A DNA stretch of 64,000 nucleotides from Undibacterium sp. Jales W-56 (GTDB lineage Bacteria > Pseudomonadota > Gammaproteobacteria > Burkholderiales > Burkholderiaceae_D), in the NCBI RefSeq assembly GCF_025548535.1, contig NZ_JAJLQW010000003.1, positions 186,001 through 250,000 of the forward strand. Direction: 5' to 3'. Of this stretch, positions 1 to 8,455 are shown one piece after another. The translations under genes were made by a program, and so were the position numbers. The notes under the pieces are model-generated. The model was not told where the DNA came from and made no database searches. It saw only the letters and a program-made list of their open reading frames with translations. Within the stretch, counting starts at the first letter, position 1. Each line of letters begins with the position of its first letter.

Positions 1-167
1 CGGGACACCGAGAAAAGCAAGGGGAACTGCTTGCATGGCATGTGGCTATCAGAACGAAGCCGCAATCCGGGTGCGGCTGTTGGCACGAAATGCCTCGGAA
101 AGCCGCATCCAGATTGCGGGTTCAATGTGAGCGGTGGTAAACAGCTTGCCGTTTTGCGTAAGTCCTA
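1..167 (+). repeat. MITE-like repeat, copy 1 (cut by window edge)
   Basis: This is the first of four related intergenic elements (others at 30688, 47070 and 62191). The left end lies outside the window. The right end reads TTTTGCGTAAGTCCTA at 152-167 and matches the right ends of the other copies. The core at 60-119 folds into a long imperfect stem. CCGCAATC (60-67) pairs with GATTGCGG (112-119), the stem continues through 69-78 with 101-110, and GGCA/TGCC (82-85/91-94) closes the tip. Confidence 0.85.
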
Positions 168-197
168 TTAAGGTCAACATACACTTTGCAGATCTCG

Positions 198-241
198 CTT
201 CATTATTGCCGAATGGCAAGTGAGTGTGTGCCATAATGAAG
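198..241. repeat. Nested inverted repeat
   Basis: CTTCATTA (198-205) pairs with TAATGAAG (234-241), and inside it TGGCA (214-218) pairs with TGCCA (229-233). The eight unpaired bases between the two 5' arms would form a bulge. No T-run follows on the plus strand. It lies between MITE copy 1 and the DUF1800 gene. It may end an upstream transcript or sit in the leader of that gene; the sequence does not decide. Nothing else was recognised in 168-325. Confidence 0.5.
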
Positions 242-325
242 TAGAAAAATTGTTGTACCTCCTAATTTTCATTCAAGTGCCAGTATCGTTGGAAGCGTCC
301 GCTTGATAGGTGAAAGGCTGCATAT

Positions 326-1915
326 ATGTCTTCTTTTTCCAAAGGTTTACCCGTCCTGTTCGTGGCTATGTTGTCGGCCTGCGGCGGCGGCAATTCCGGT
401 ACAACGCCCACCCCTGCTTTACCGCCACCGCCTCCGCCGCCCGTCAGCGTACAAATTACCGACGCCGCAGCAATTCGTTTTCTGGAACAGGCGACATTCG
501 GTCCGAAACCCGATGATATTGCCCACTTAAAATCGATAGGATATGACGCCTGGCTGACCGAACAATTTGCAGCGACACCCAGCAATTATCCTGATGCGAC
601 TGACGCCACCAGGCTTGATTTTGTCCAATCGATTTTCTTTCGGAATGCGCTGACGGCACCCGATCAGCTGCGGCAACGCTTGGCCTTCGCGCTAGGGCAA
701 ATTTTTGTGGTCAGCGATCAAAAAGTCGACAGTCGCGTCGGCATTGTCAATTTTCAGCGAATACTATTATCGGACGCGTTTGGCGGCTATAGCCAACTCC
801 TAAAGGACGTTACCCTGTCGCCGGCGATGGGGACATACCTCGATATGGTCAATAATACCAAGGCGGATGCCGCGCTCGGCTCCAGCCCCAACGAAAATTA
901 CGCACGCGAAATTATGCAGCTTTTTTCAATTGGTGTGATCAAGCTACAAGCTGATGGCACGCCGCTCCTGGATGCCAACGGTAAATTGGTGCCGACCTAT
1001 ACCCAGGACAATATCGAGGGCATGGCCCGCGTATTCACCGGCTGGACCTATCCCACCAAGGCGGGCAAGGTGTCGCAATTATTTAATGACAGCTACTATG
1101 TCGGCATGATGGAATCGCATGAAGATTTCCACGAGACGGGAACCAAACAACTGCTCGACGCTTTGCAGCCTGCGGGTCAGGGTGCGCCAAAGGATCTGGA
1201 TGCCGGGATTGACAGTATTGCGCGGCATAACAATGTTGGACCATTTATCGGTACGCGCCTCATTCAATCATTGGTAAAAAGCAATCCAAGTCCAGCTTAC
1301 GTACAACGCGTATCGGCGGCATTTGCCAACAACGGGCAAGGAATCCGGGGCGACATGAAAGCCGTTGTACGTGCCATACTTTTAGATCCCGAGGCGCGCG
1401 CCGGGGATGCTCAAGCCGCGGTATCGACCGATGGAAAATTACGTGAACCGGTACTGTATATGACCCGTTTGCTGCGTGCTTTTAATACCCGCAGCGATGG
1501 CATAGGCATACAAAATTATTCCCAGTTGATGCGACAGGACGTCTTCAATGCGCCCTCCGTCTTTAACTTCTACCCGCCGTCGTATAAGCCGCAAGGCTAC
1601 GCCATCGGTGGACCGGAATTCAAAATTGTGAATGCCCCGACGATCTCGGCGCGCCTTAATTTTTTGTTTGATTTGACGAATCGCGGCTTGCCGACGACCA
1701 CCCAGCCTGATTTCAGCGATTTGATTGCCGTTGCCAACGATAGCAATGCCTTAATCAACTTACTCGATACCAGGCTAATGCATGGAACCGCGCCGCGATC
1801 GCTGAAGGCGTCTGTGACGCAAGCCCTGTCATCCGTTGGTAACGATGCTAATCAACGTGCCATGCTGGCCTTGTACCTGTTTGCCGCCAGCCCTGCATTC
1901 ACTATTCAGAGGTAA
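326..1915 (+). CDS. DUF1800 family lipoprotein
   Basis: This 529-residue protein is of the DUF1800 family, whose biochemical role is not established. The N-terminus has a short hydrophobic stretch ending in the lipobox LSAC, with Cys19 the likely lipidated residue. A proline-rich linker around residues 32-40 follows. The family core starts with the typical RFLEQATFGP, and NENYAREIMQLFSIG is near residue 190. The next gene, a DUF1501 protein, starts 2 bases after its stop, so the two are almost certainly co-transcribed; this pairing is common in proteobacteria. The product probably sits in the outer membrane facing the periplasm or cell surface. A link to the polysaccharide locus is suggested only by position. 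Confidence 0.9.
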   Translation: MSSFSKGLPVLFVAMLSACGGGNSGTTPTPALPPPPPPPVSVQITDAAAIRFLEQATFGPKPDDIAHLKSIGYDAWLTEQFAATPSNYPDATDATRLDFVQSIFFRNALTAPDQLRQRLAFALGQIFVVSDQKVDSRVGIVNFQRILLSDAFGGYSQLLKDVTLSPAMGTYLDMVNNTKADAALGSSPNENYAREIMQLFSIGVIKLQADGTPLLDANGKLVPTYTQDNIEGMARVFTGWTYPTKAGKVSQLFNDSYYVGMMESHEDFHETGTKQLLDALQPAGQGAPKDLDAGIDSIARHNNVGPFIGTRLIQSLVKSNPSPAYVQRVSAAFANNGQGIRGDMKAVVRAILLDPEARAGDAQAAVSTDGKLREPVLYMTRLLRAFNTRSDGIGIQNYSQLMRQDVFNAPSVFNFYPPSYKPQGYAIGGPEFKIVNAPTISARLNFLFDLTNRGLPTTTQPDFSDLIAVANDSNALINLLDTRLMHGTAPRSLKASVTQALSSVGNDANQRAMLALYLFAASPAFTIQR

Positions 1916-1917
1916 TT

Positions 1918-3243
1918 ATGGATCGCCGGAATTTTCTGAAATTAGGTGCCTTCTCCGCTCTTGCGGGAGCGGGTTTCGGCTCTTTAATGGCGCGCGCGGC
2001 CGGCACCGATTACAAGGCGGCAGTATGCGTCTTTCTCGCAGGCGGCTGTGATTCTAATAATCTGCTGATACCCAACGATGACAGCGGTTATGCAAGCTAT
2101 TTATCGGCACGTCAGAGGATCGCAATACCGCGGCCACAGTTGCTGCCGGTGTTGCCCATTTCAGGCGGAGCCTACGGCTTTCACCCCGCAATGACCGGGT
2201 TGCAAGGACTATTCAATCAAGGCAAGCTGGCCTTGCTTGCTAATGTCGGTACCTTGATTCGTCCGACTACCAAAGCACAGGCAAATTTAGGTAGTTGGCC
2301 ATTACCCGACAATCTGTTGTCTCATATCGACCAGCAAAATCAATGGTCCATGTTAAATCCCGCCTTACCGTCCGTCTTGACAGGATGGGGCGGGCGCATG
2401 GCAGATGTTTTACAGTCAAAAAATACTGGGGCACGCTTCCCCACAGTAGTCTCTGCGGCGGGTAGCAATCTGTTTTGTGACGGTGCGATATCAGCATCGA
2501 CGGCCGTCGATCCCACAGGAGCCAATGGATTTACCGGAGTCACGAATTCTGCTGCTGACAATATACGCCTGACCGCACTTACCCAAATCCTCAAGGACAA
2601 TGCAGACTTACAATTAGAAACCGCGTATGCCGGAACGCTGTCTTCGACCATCGCGCAAGCCGATATCGTCGGCAGCGCGTTTAACGTCAGCTTGAGCACA
2701 CCATTTCCCCAGACCGATATAGGCCAACAGTTGTATCGAATCGCGCAACTGATTGCCAGCCGCAATACTTTCGGCTTATCGCGGCAAGTATTTTATGTAG
2801 AAATGGGAGGATTCGATACACACGCCGGTCAGTTGGAAACGCAGCAAAATTTACTCTCCGATCTGTCGCAAGCCTTGACCGCATTTTATGCCGCGACCAC
2901 TGAGCTGGGATTAGCTCAGAATGTGGTGACCTTCACGCACTCCGAATTTTCCCGTACATTCAAACCCGCCGGTGACAATAGCGCAGGCACTGACCATGCG
3001 TGGGGAGGGCATAGTATGATTTTAGGCGGTGCAGTCAAGGGAAAGGATATTTACGGTACTTTCCCGCAATTAACCTTGGCCGGTCCTGACGATATCAGCG
3101 ATGAGGGACGCTGGATACCAACCACCTCAGTCGACCAATATGCCGCAACCATTGCCTCATGGATGGGGGTGGCGGACATTGACCTGCCCGCCGTTCTGCC
3201 GAATCTTGCAAATTTTCCACAAAAAGTTTTGCGATTTCTATAG
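1918..3243 (+). CDS. DUF1501 domain-containing protein
   Basis: A 441-residue DUF1501 protein, related to the sulfatase/alkaline-phosphatase-like fold families. The N-terminus DRRNFLKLG followed by a hydrophobic Ala/Gly stretch resembles a twin-arginine (Tat) signal, so export in folded form is likely. Family motifs include FLAGGCDSNN near residue 39, HSEFSRT near residue 340 and TDHAWGGH near 358; these acidic and His residues may bind metal. It follows the DUF1800 gene by 2 bases and probably works with it. No substrate can be named from the sequence. Confidence 0.9.
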   Translation: MDRRNFLKLGAFSALAGAGFGSLMARAAGTDYKAAVCVFLAGGCDSNNLLIPNDDSGYASYLSARQRIAIPRPQLLPVLPISGGAYGFHPAMTGLQGLFNQGKLALLANVGTLIRPTTKAQANLGSWPLPDNLLSHIDQQNQWSMLNPALPSVLTGWGGRMADVLQSKNTGARFPTVVSAAGSNLFCDGAISASTAVDPTGANGFTGVTNSAADNIRLTALTQILKDNADLQLETAYAGTLSSTIAQADIVGSAFNVSLSTPFPQTDIGQQLYRIAQLIASRNTFGLSRQVFYVEMGGFDTHAGQLETQQNLLSDLSQALTAFYAATTELGLAQNVVTFTHSEFSRTFKPAGDNSAGTDHAWGGHSMILGGAVKGKDIYGTFPQLTLAGPDDISDEGRWIPTTSVDQYAATIASWMGVADIDLPAVLPNLANFPQKVLRFL

Positions 3244-3409
3244 CAATGCGCACGATCCATTAACCATAGCATCAGATCGCTCAACAAGAACCATGCTTAA
3301 GATTGGTTTTTTTGTGGTCCTTCATAGGCTTGATCGACCTCGGTAAATCGCGTCTGTACCCGTAATTTTGAGCATAGTTATCATCCTCGCTTCCTAAGCT
3401 GTCACCAAG

Positions 3410-3515
3410 GCACGGCGCTGGTCCGTCATGCCACTCAATGCCAGTCGACACAGCCGGTACTCGCGTTTGAAATCACTTTCTTTGACTTCATCCAGGCACC
3501 AGATTCCATCGTGTC
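3410..3515 (-). pseudogene. Possible degraded coding remnant
   Basis: On the minus strand this stretch reads as a plausible protein C-terminus, including ESDFKREYRLCRLALSG and QRRALVTA before a stop. The same frame is broken by stops just upstream (higher coordinates), near a run of seven C/G bases at about 3525. The composition looks protein-like, but no family is recognised. It could be the tail of a decayed gene or chance. Confidence 0.25.
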
Positions 3516-3660
3516 ACTGGCTACCCCCCCAGTGAATCTATCGACCTTGTTTGCCTTGTAAACCATCGATTGATGGGTCTGCCGGATTATTTCAAGGCGA
3601 CCAAGCAGTGTCACCAATATCCGCTAAGTTTCCTGATTGGCAATTAAAATCATGTCAAGT

Positions 3661-3677
3661 TGTCGGAAAAATTTACA
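3661..3677 (+). promoter_or_regulatory. PEP-CTERM-type activator box
   Basis: TGTCGGAAAAATTTACA matches the pattern TGTCG-N7-TTACA that also lies upstream of the other two PEP-CTERM genes (33749 and 58770). It ends 63 bases before the -24/-12 promoter of the protease gene, a normal position for an enhancer bound by a sigma-54 activator. PrsR, encoded at 52661-54013, is the obvious candidate to bind it. Confidence 0.7.
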
Positions 3678-3740
3678 CTTCACATTTATTATTTACCCGC
3701 AATCAAGATAAGTGCCTGAAAGAAAACATCTTTTCATCTC

Positions 3741-3756
3741 GGGCATTGTTTTTGCA
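3741..3756 (+). promoter_or_regulatory. Sigma-54 (-24/-12) promoter
   Basis: GGGCATTGTTTTTGCA fits TGGCAC-N5-TTGCA with the invariant GG and GC separated by 10 bases. It lies 92 bases upstream of the start codon of the PEP-CTERM protease and downstream of the box at 3661. Confidence 0.7.
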
Positions 3757-3847
3757 TTAAGCATTTTCGCGTACAACGCAAATTATACAGATAACAAGCT
3801 AGTCTTAAATATCGACCATATCGAACGACCAATCTCAGGGAGAGGCA

Positions 3848-4939
3848 ATGTTACGTCAGAAGAATTTTTTTAATAAAGTAGTGGGAGTGACACTGATCGC
3901 GAGCGCTTTTTTCGCGTCACAAACCCAAGCATCTCCAATCGTTGGAGGCATCTTGACACCGGCAATTACTGCCGGGGCATTGCCTGACACACCGGCAGCG
4001 CACATTGATGCCAACACACCGAGCTCACCGTTTTCCGGTGTGGTCAGCATCAATATCCGTTATGACGGAAAATCTTACATTTGCTCCGGTGCCTTGGTTG
4101 GCAAACGTTCTGTCGTGTCCGCCGGTCACTGCGTGGATACCGATGGCAATGGCCATATCGTTGATCTCACCAAACCGGGCAATGACGTCCGCGTGGTTTT
4201 CAACAGCAATGGCAATGTGAATGCATTGGTCACGGCATCCGCAGTCTCTATGAATCCTCATTATGACGGTTTCGGTAATTGTCCGGCAGGCGTCAGTGCG
4301 TTCTGCGTCAACGATGATATTTCCGTAATTACGCTTTCTCAAGACGCACCTGCCAGCGCAAAAATCTATCGCATGAGCTCAAACCCCGTGACTTCCGGCA
4401 CGCACATCGTGATGGCTGGTTACGGCACCTCTGGCGACGGTATCAATGGCTACACGGTATCGCCTAGTTTCACCAAAAAACGTAGCGGCGAAAACTACAT
4501 GGACTTGTTTGATGGCGATGACGAGCAAGGCTTTGCGGGGCCAAACGAAGTGTATTATGCGGACTTTGACGGCGTAGATGCAAAGGGTGTACTGCAGGAT
4601 ACTTTTTGCAAGCTATATGGCGTGTGCTCACCCATACTGCCCAACAATAGAGAGTCTGGTATCGGTGGTGGTGATTCCGGCGGACCTTCTTTTGTGATCG
4701 ATCCAAATACCGGCGAATACATCTTGGTTGCGAACAATACCTTCAGCGGGACCTTTACAGGCCAGACTCCAGGTACTTTCGGCACTTACTTCGGCGGCAT
4801 CTTGCTGGCCAGCTATACCGACTATCTGACCGCAGCGACTGGTGGCGCAATACAAATTGTTCCGGAACCAGGCAGTATTGCAATCTTGGGACTGGGTCTG
4901 GGTATGTTGCTGATGATTCGCCGTCGCTCGAACGTATAA
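3848..4939 (+). CDS. Trypsin-like serine protease, PEP-CTERM sorted
   Basis: This 363-residue secreted protein has an N-terminal signal peptide (hydrophobic stretch ending near QTQA), an S1 trypsin domain and a C-terminal PEP-CTERM sorting signal. The catalytic motifs are visible: SAGHC near residue 93, the acidic stretch NDDIS, and GGGDSGGP near residue 276. The C-terminus has VPEPGS, a hydrophobic helix and the basic tail RRRS, which is the exosortase substrate layout. The encoded XrtA should cleave it. It has its own sigma-54 promoter and box upstream and a strong terminator downstream, so it is a single-gene unit. Its role may be to process surface or matrix proteins; the substrate is unknown. 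Confidence 0.92.
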   Translation: MLRQKNFFNKVVGVTLIASAFFASQTQASPIVGGILTPAITAGALPDTPAAHIDANTPSSPFSGVVSINIRYDGKSYICSGALVGKRSVVSAGHCVDTDGNGHIVDLTKPGNDVRVVFNSNGNVNALVTASAVSMNPHYDGFGNCPAGVSAFCVNDDISVITLSQDAPASAKIYRMSSNPVTSGTHIVMAGYGTSGDGINGYTVSPSFTKKRSGENYMDLFDGDDEQGFAGPNEVYYADFDGVDAKGVLQDTFCKLYGVCSPILPNNRESGIGGGDSGGPSFVIDPNTGEYILVANNTFSGTFTGQTPGTFGTYFGGILLASYTDYLTAATGGAIQIVPEPGSIAILGLGLGMLLMIRRRSNV

Positions 4940-4952
4940 TTCTCCTGATCTG

Positions 4953-4985
4953 AAAAAAAGCGACCTGACCTGGGTCGCTTTTTTT
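4953..4985 (+). terminator. Rho-independent terminator
   Basis: The stem AAAAAAAGCGACC (4953-4965) pairs with GGTCGCTTTTTTT (4973-4985) around a 7-base loop. It ends the PEP-CTERM protease transcript. Confidence 0.9.
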
Positions 4986-5084
4986 ATGTTCGTTGCAGAT
5001 GCATCAAATCCAGGATCCTATGTACGTAAACTGCGACAGAACGATAAATCCCATTGCGCTTTGAATGCGAATCCGCTACGGTGA

Positions 5085-5897
5085 ATGCTCTTCCAGTTGG
5101 TTGATTCCCTCACGATGATCACCATGAAAAATATTTTCCGCAACGCCTCTTTCGTCGCAATTTTGAGCGGCCTTTTCACATTCAGTTACTGCTATGCTGA
5201 GGAGTTCATCAATACGGTAAAAGCTGTCAAGCCCTCAGTGGTGGCAATCGGCACGTTTAAAAAAACGCGCAGTCCTGCCGTCAGCTTTACCGGTACAGGA
5301 TTTATTGTTGGCGATGGACTGACGGTCATTACCAATGCCCATGTTGTGAATGGCAATAGTAGTCTTGAAGTGGACGAAACCATCGGCATTCTGACCGGCA
5401 AGGACGATACCGCAGAGTTTCGTCCCGCCGTTGTGCTTGCCGTCGATGAGGAACACGATCTGGCACGCCTGAAAATTTCTGGCAACCCTTTGCCCGCGTT
5501 AGCGCTTGGCAATCCGGATAAGGTTACAGAAGGCCAACCAATTGCATTTACCGGCTTCCCGTTGGGTGCAGCCCTGGGATTTCATCATGCAACGCATCGC
5601 GGGATTGTGTCATCGATTACCCCGGTTGCCAGACCTGCACAAGATTCTCGCAGACTGGATCCTAAAGTCATTGCCCAACTGAGGAAGGCCGCTTATTCAG
5701 TGTTCCAGCTCGATGCAACCGCCTATCCAGGCAATAGCGGCAGTCCAGTATATGAGCCGGAAACAGGCGCCGTCATTGGCGTCATCAATATGGTATTCGT
5801 TAAAGGCTTGAAAGAAACTGCAATTACTAATCCCAGCGGGATTTCATACGCAATTCCGGTTAACTACGTCAGCGATTTGCTGAAGAAAAAGAACTAA
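5085..5897 (+). CDS. S1C-type trypsin-like serine protease
   Basis: A 270-residue DegP/HtrA-like protease without a PDZ domain. The catalytic motifs are TNAHVV near residue 85, EEHDLARLKI near residue 127 and YPGNSGSPV near residue 217. A signal peptide begins at the internal Met of MKNIFRN (ATG at 5124) and ends near CYAEE, so translation may start at 5124 or 5115 rather than 5085; no candidate has a good ribosome binding site. Without PDZ domains it probably does not form the large HtrA cage. It follows a terminator, so it has its own promoter, which was not recognised. It sits next to another exported protease. Confidence 0.85.
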   Translation: MLFQLVDSLTMITMKNIFRNASFVAILSGLFTFSYCYAEEFINTVKAVKPSVVAIGTFKKTRSPAVSFTGTGFIVGDGLTVITNAHVVNGNSSLEVDETIGILTGKDDTAEFRPAVVLAVDEEHDLARLKISGNPLPALALGNPDKVTEGQPIAFTGFPLGAALGFHHATHRGIVSSITPVARPAQDSRRLDPKVIAQLRKAAYSVFQLDATAYPGNSGSPVYEPETGAVIGVINMVFVKGLKETAITNPSGISYAIPVNYVSDLLKKKN

Positions 5898-5903
5898 CTG
5901 AGC

Positions 5904-5977
5904 GAATTTCTGATGTCAGAATTCATGCTCATGACACTGGAAAATTCTCATCGGAAACATTGCAGGCAATGAGAATT
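5904..5977. repeat. Two tandem inverted repeats after the protease gene
   Basis: The first is GAATTTCTGA (5904-5913) against TCAGAATTC (5916-5924), with one bulged T. The second is a perfect 9-bp repeat, AATTCTCAT (5943-5951) against ATGAGAATT (5969-5977), with a 17-base loop. Neither is followed by a clear T-run. They may end the protease transcript or act in the leader of tviB. Confidence 0.45.
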
Positions 5978-6079
5978 ATTAATACAAAGCAAGGACTTAA
6001 CTAAAACCCGGCAGCGATATTGTGGCTTTTCGTGGCATCTGTTATATTGCATGAATATCATTATCAAAATGGAAATCTT

Positions 6080-7360
6080 ATGGATATTGTCGGCGTCGTA
6101 GGCTTGGGTTATGTTGGATTGCCTTTAGCCGTTGAATTTGGCAAAAAAATGCACACAATAGGCTTCGACCTGTCAGCGACTAAGGTTGCAAGCTACCAGC
6201 AATATATCGATCCAACCGGCGAACTCTCTACTGAGGAGCTGCGCGCTTCCGTGCATCTGAGCGTGAGCACAGATCCTGCCGAACTATCAAAAGCGAACTA
6301 CATCGTGATTGCCGTACCTACCCCGGTAGATCTGGCGCACAACCCGGATTTTGGTCCATTGATCGGCGCCAGCCAGACCGTCGGCAAGCATCTGAAAAAA
6401 GGGACAATCGTGGTCTATGAATCGACCGTGTACCCGGGCGCGACCGAAGAAGTGTGCATCCCGGTATTGGAAAAATACTCAGGACTGAAATGGAAAGAAG
6501 ATTTCCATGTGGGCTTTTCACCGGAACGGATTAATCCCGGCGACAAGGAACACACGCTGACAACGATTTTAAAGATTGTTTCCGGCGACGACGCCGATAC
6601 TTTAGACAAGGTAGCCAAGCTGTACGAAAGAATCGTTCGTGCCGGTGTGCATAGGGCGACAAGCATTAAAGTCGCAGAGGCGGCGAAGGTAATCGAGAAT
6701 ACCCAGCGCGATTTAAATATCGCATTGATGAATGAGCTATCCATTATTTTTGACATGATAGGCATCGATACTCTCGAGGTACTGGAAGCTGCCGGCACTA
6801 AATGGAATTTCCTGAATTTCCGCCCCGGACTGGTTGGCGGACACTGCATCGGCGTTGATCCCTATTACCTGACGCACAAGGCAGATATGCTGGGTTATCA
6901 TCCGCAAGTCATTTTGGCAGGACGTCGCATCAACGACGGCATGGCTAAATTCATTGCCGAAAAAGTCGTTAAAGAAATCATCAAATCAGGACATCATGTG
7001 AAAGGCTGCGTGGTTAATGTGCTGGGCTTGACGTTCAAAGAAAATTGCCCGGATCTGCGTAACTCTAAAGTCGCGGATATGATTTTCGAATTGCAATCCT
7101 ATGGCGTTGACGTGCATATTCATGATCCGCTGGCAGATGCCGCTGAAGCAAAACATGAATACGGTCTGACGCTAGAGACCTGGGAACAACTGCCACTTGC
7201 TACCGTGACCATCGCAGCCGTATCACACAAGGAATTAATGCAACGCCCACTGTCAGATTATCAGGCAAAATCGATCCCGAACGGCTGCTTCGTCGATATC
7301 AAATCGAAGTTCGACCGGGCAGCGCTGCGTGAAGCAGGTTTCAGCATCTGGCGTCTCTAA
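6080..7360 (+). CDS. tviB: UDP-GlcNAc 6-dehydrogenase, TviB/WbpA type
   Basis: A 426-residue nucleotide-sugar dehydrogenase. It should oxidise UDP-N-acetylglucosamine to UDP-N-acetylglucosaminuronic acid with two NAD+. The N-terminal Rossmann motif is GVVGLGYVGLP, and the catalytic cysteine lies in GGHCIGVDPYYL (Cys256). The middle and C-terminal UDP-sugar dehydrogenase domains are complete. The frame is open from 6020, but the ATG at 6080 places the Rossmann motif at the very N-terminus as usual. The following gene is the matching C4-epimerase, which supports the TviB assignment over UDP-glucose or UDP-ManNAc dehydrogenases. Confidence 0.9.
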   Translation: MDIVGVVGLGYVGLPLAVEFGKKMHTIGFDLSATKVASYQQYIDPTGELSTEELRASVHLSVSTDPAELSKANYIVIAVPTPVDLAHNPDFGPLIGASQTVGKHLKKGTIVVYESTVYPGATEEVCIPVLEKYSGLKWKEDFHVGFSPERINPGDKEHTLTTILKIVSGDDADTLDKVAKLYERIVRAGVHRATSIKVAEAAKVIENTQRDLNIALMNELSIIFDMIGIDTLEVLEAAGTKWNFLNFRPGLVGGHCIGVDPYYLTHKADMLGYHPQVILAGRRINDGMAKFIAEKVVKEIIKSGHHVKGCVVNVLGLTFKENCPDLRNSKVADMIFELQSYGVDVHIHDPLADAAEAKHEYGLTLETWEQLPLATVTIAAVSHKELMQRPLSDYQAKSIPNGCFVDIKSKFDRAALREAGFSIWRL

Positions 7361-7374
7361 AATAAATCGGCATC

Positions 7375-8412
7375 ATGAACATGACAAGCTACCAAGCCAT
7401 ACAACAGCAATTACGGACTCATCAGTCGACCTGGCTGATTACGGGCGTCGCAGGATTCATAGGCTCCAATCTGCTGGAAACTTTACTGAAGCTGAATCAA
7501 AAAGTGGTTGGCCTCGATAATTTTGCTACCGGATATCAGCACAACCTGGATCAGGTAAAAGAACGCGTCAGTCCCTCGGCCTGGTCAAATTTTCAGTTTA
7601 TTCAAGGGGATATCCGCCAATTAGCGGACTGCCAAAAAGCCTGCGCCGGCATTGATTATGTTTTGCATCATGCGGCGCTAGGGTCTGTGCCGCGCTCGAT
7701 TGAAGATCCCTTGCTGGCGAATGAAAATAATGTCACAGGATTTTTGAATATGCTGACAGCATCCCGGGATGCTAAAGTCAAACGCTTCATTTATGCCGCA
7801 TCCAGCTCCACCTACGGCGACCATCCGAATTTACCAAAAATCGAAGACGTCATCGGCAAGCCGCTTTCGCCTTATGCCGTGACCAAATATGTCAATGAAT
7901 TATATGCCGATGTTTACGCGCGTTGCTATGGTGTTGAGTCGATCGGGCTGCGATATTTCAATGTGTTCGGTCCTCGCCAGGATCCGGACGGCGCTTATGC
8001 CGCAGTCATTCCGCAATGGATCGCAGCGCTGATCAAGAACTCGACGCTGAACATCAATGGCGATGGTGAGACCACACGCGATTTCTGCTATGTCGACAAT
8101 GTCGTACAGGCGAATCTACTGGCGGCACTGAGCCAAAATCCTGAGGCCGTCAATCAAATTTATAATGTGGCGCTCAACGACACAACCAGTCTGAATCAAC
8201 TGTATAAGATGATGCAGCAGTTATTATTGAATAGCTTTACCCACGTTCAGGCGCATCAGCCCACCTATGAGCCGTTCCGGGTGGGCGACATCAGGCATTC
8301 GCAAGCCGACATCAATAAAGCCAAGACCTTGTTAGGCTATGCGCCGACACATAGCGTCGATGCCGGCCTCAAAGAAGCGATGGATTGGTATAAAGCGAAC
8401 TTACGAACCTGA
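7375..8412 (+). CDS. tviC: UDP-GlcNAcA 4-epimerase, TviC type
   Basis: A 345-residue short-chain NAD-dependent epimerase. It probably converts UDP-GlcNAcA to UDP-GalNAcA, as TviC does for Vi antigen. The cofactor motif [10 protein letters not shown] is near residue 23, [15 protein letters not shown] supplies the catalytic Ser region, and [11 protein letters not shown] near residue 165 holds the YxxxK pair. The start at 7375 lies 14 bases after the tviB stop, so the two are one operon. WbpP-type enzymes act on UDP-GlcNAc itself and are close relatives, so substrate choice rests on the tviB neighbour. Confidence 0.88.
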   Translation: MNMTSYQAIQQQLRTHQSTWLITGVAGFIGSNLLETLLKLNQKVVGLDNFATGYQHNLDQVKERVSPSAWSNFQFIQGDIRQLADCQKACAGIDYVLHHAALGSVPRSIEDPLLANENNVTGFLNMLTASRDAKVKRFIYAASSSTYGDHPNLPKIEDVIGKPLSPYAVTKYVNELYADVYARCYGVESIGLRYFNVFGPRQDPDGAYAAVIPQWIAALIKNSTLNINGDGETTRDFCYVDNVVQANLLAALSQNPEAVNQIYNVALNDTTSLNQLYKMMQQLLLNSFTHVQAHQPTYEPFRVGDIRHSQADINKAKTLLGYAPTHSVDAGLKEAMDWYKANLRT

Positions 8413-8455
8413 ACGCATCTAAAAAATTATTGGCCTTCATGAAGAGGGCGCCTTA

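Larger units (their letters stand above)
3244..3847. other. Intergenic region with regulatory sites
   Basis: This 604-base gap has no intact gene. It holds a possible degraded minus-strand reading frame (about 3410-3515), a 17-bp PEP-CTERM-type box (3661-3677) and a -24/-12 promoter (3741-3756). The last 90 bases would be the leader of the PEP-CTERM protease gene. Nothing else was recognised. Confidence 0.6.

Noticed and set aside
82..94. TGGCAC in the repeat core as a sigma-54 promoter
   Set aside because: The GG and GC are 8 bases apart instead of 10, and the GC belongs to the hairpin stem.
49..234. Minus-strand frame sharing WMRLSEAFRAN with a frame at 47144-47329
   Set aside because: The shared residues come from translating the core of the repeat copies 1 and 3; outside the core the two frames are unrelated, and neither has a ribosome binding site that I can see.
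5031..5053. TGTACGTAAACTGCGACA-like site before the S1C protease gene as a fourth PEP-CTERM box
   Set aside because: It is in reverse orientation, one base too long, mismatched in one half, and no -24/-12 promoter follows.
6033..6050. TGGCAT and TTGC upstream of tviB as a -24/-12 promoter
   Set aside because: GG and GC are 13 bases apart, which sigma-54 does not tolerate.
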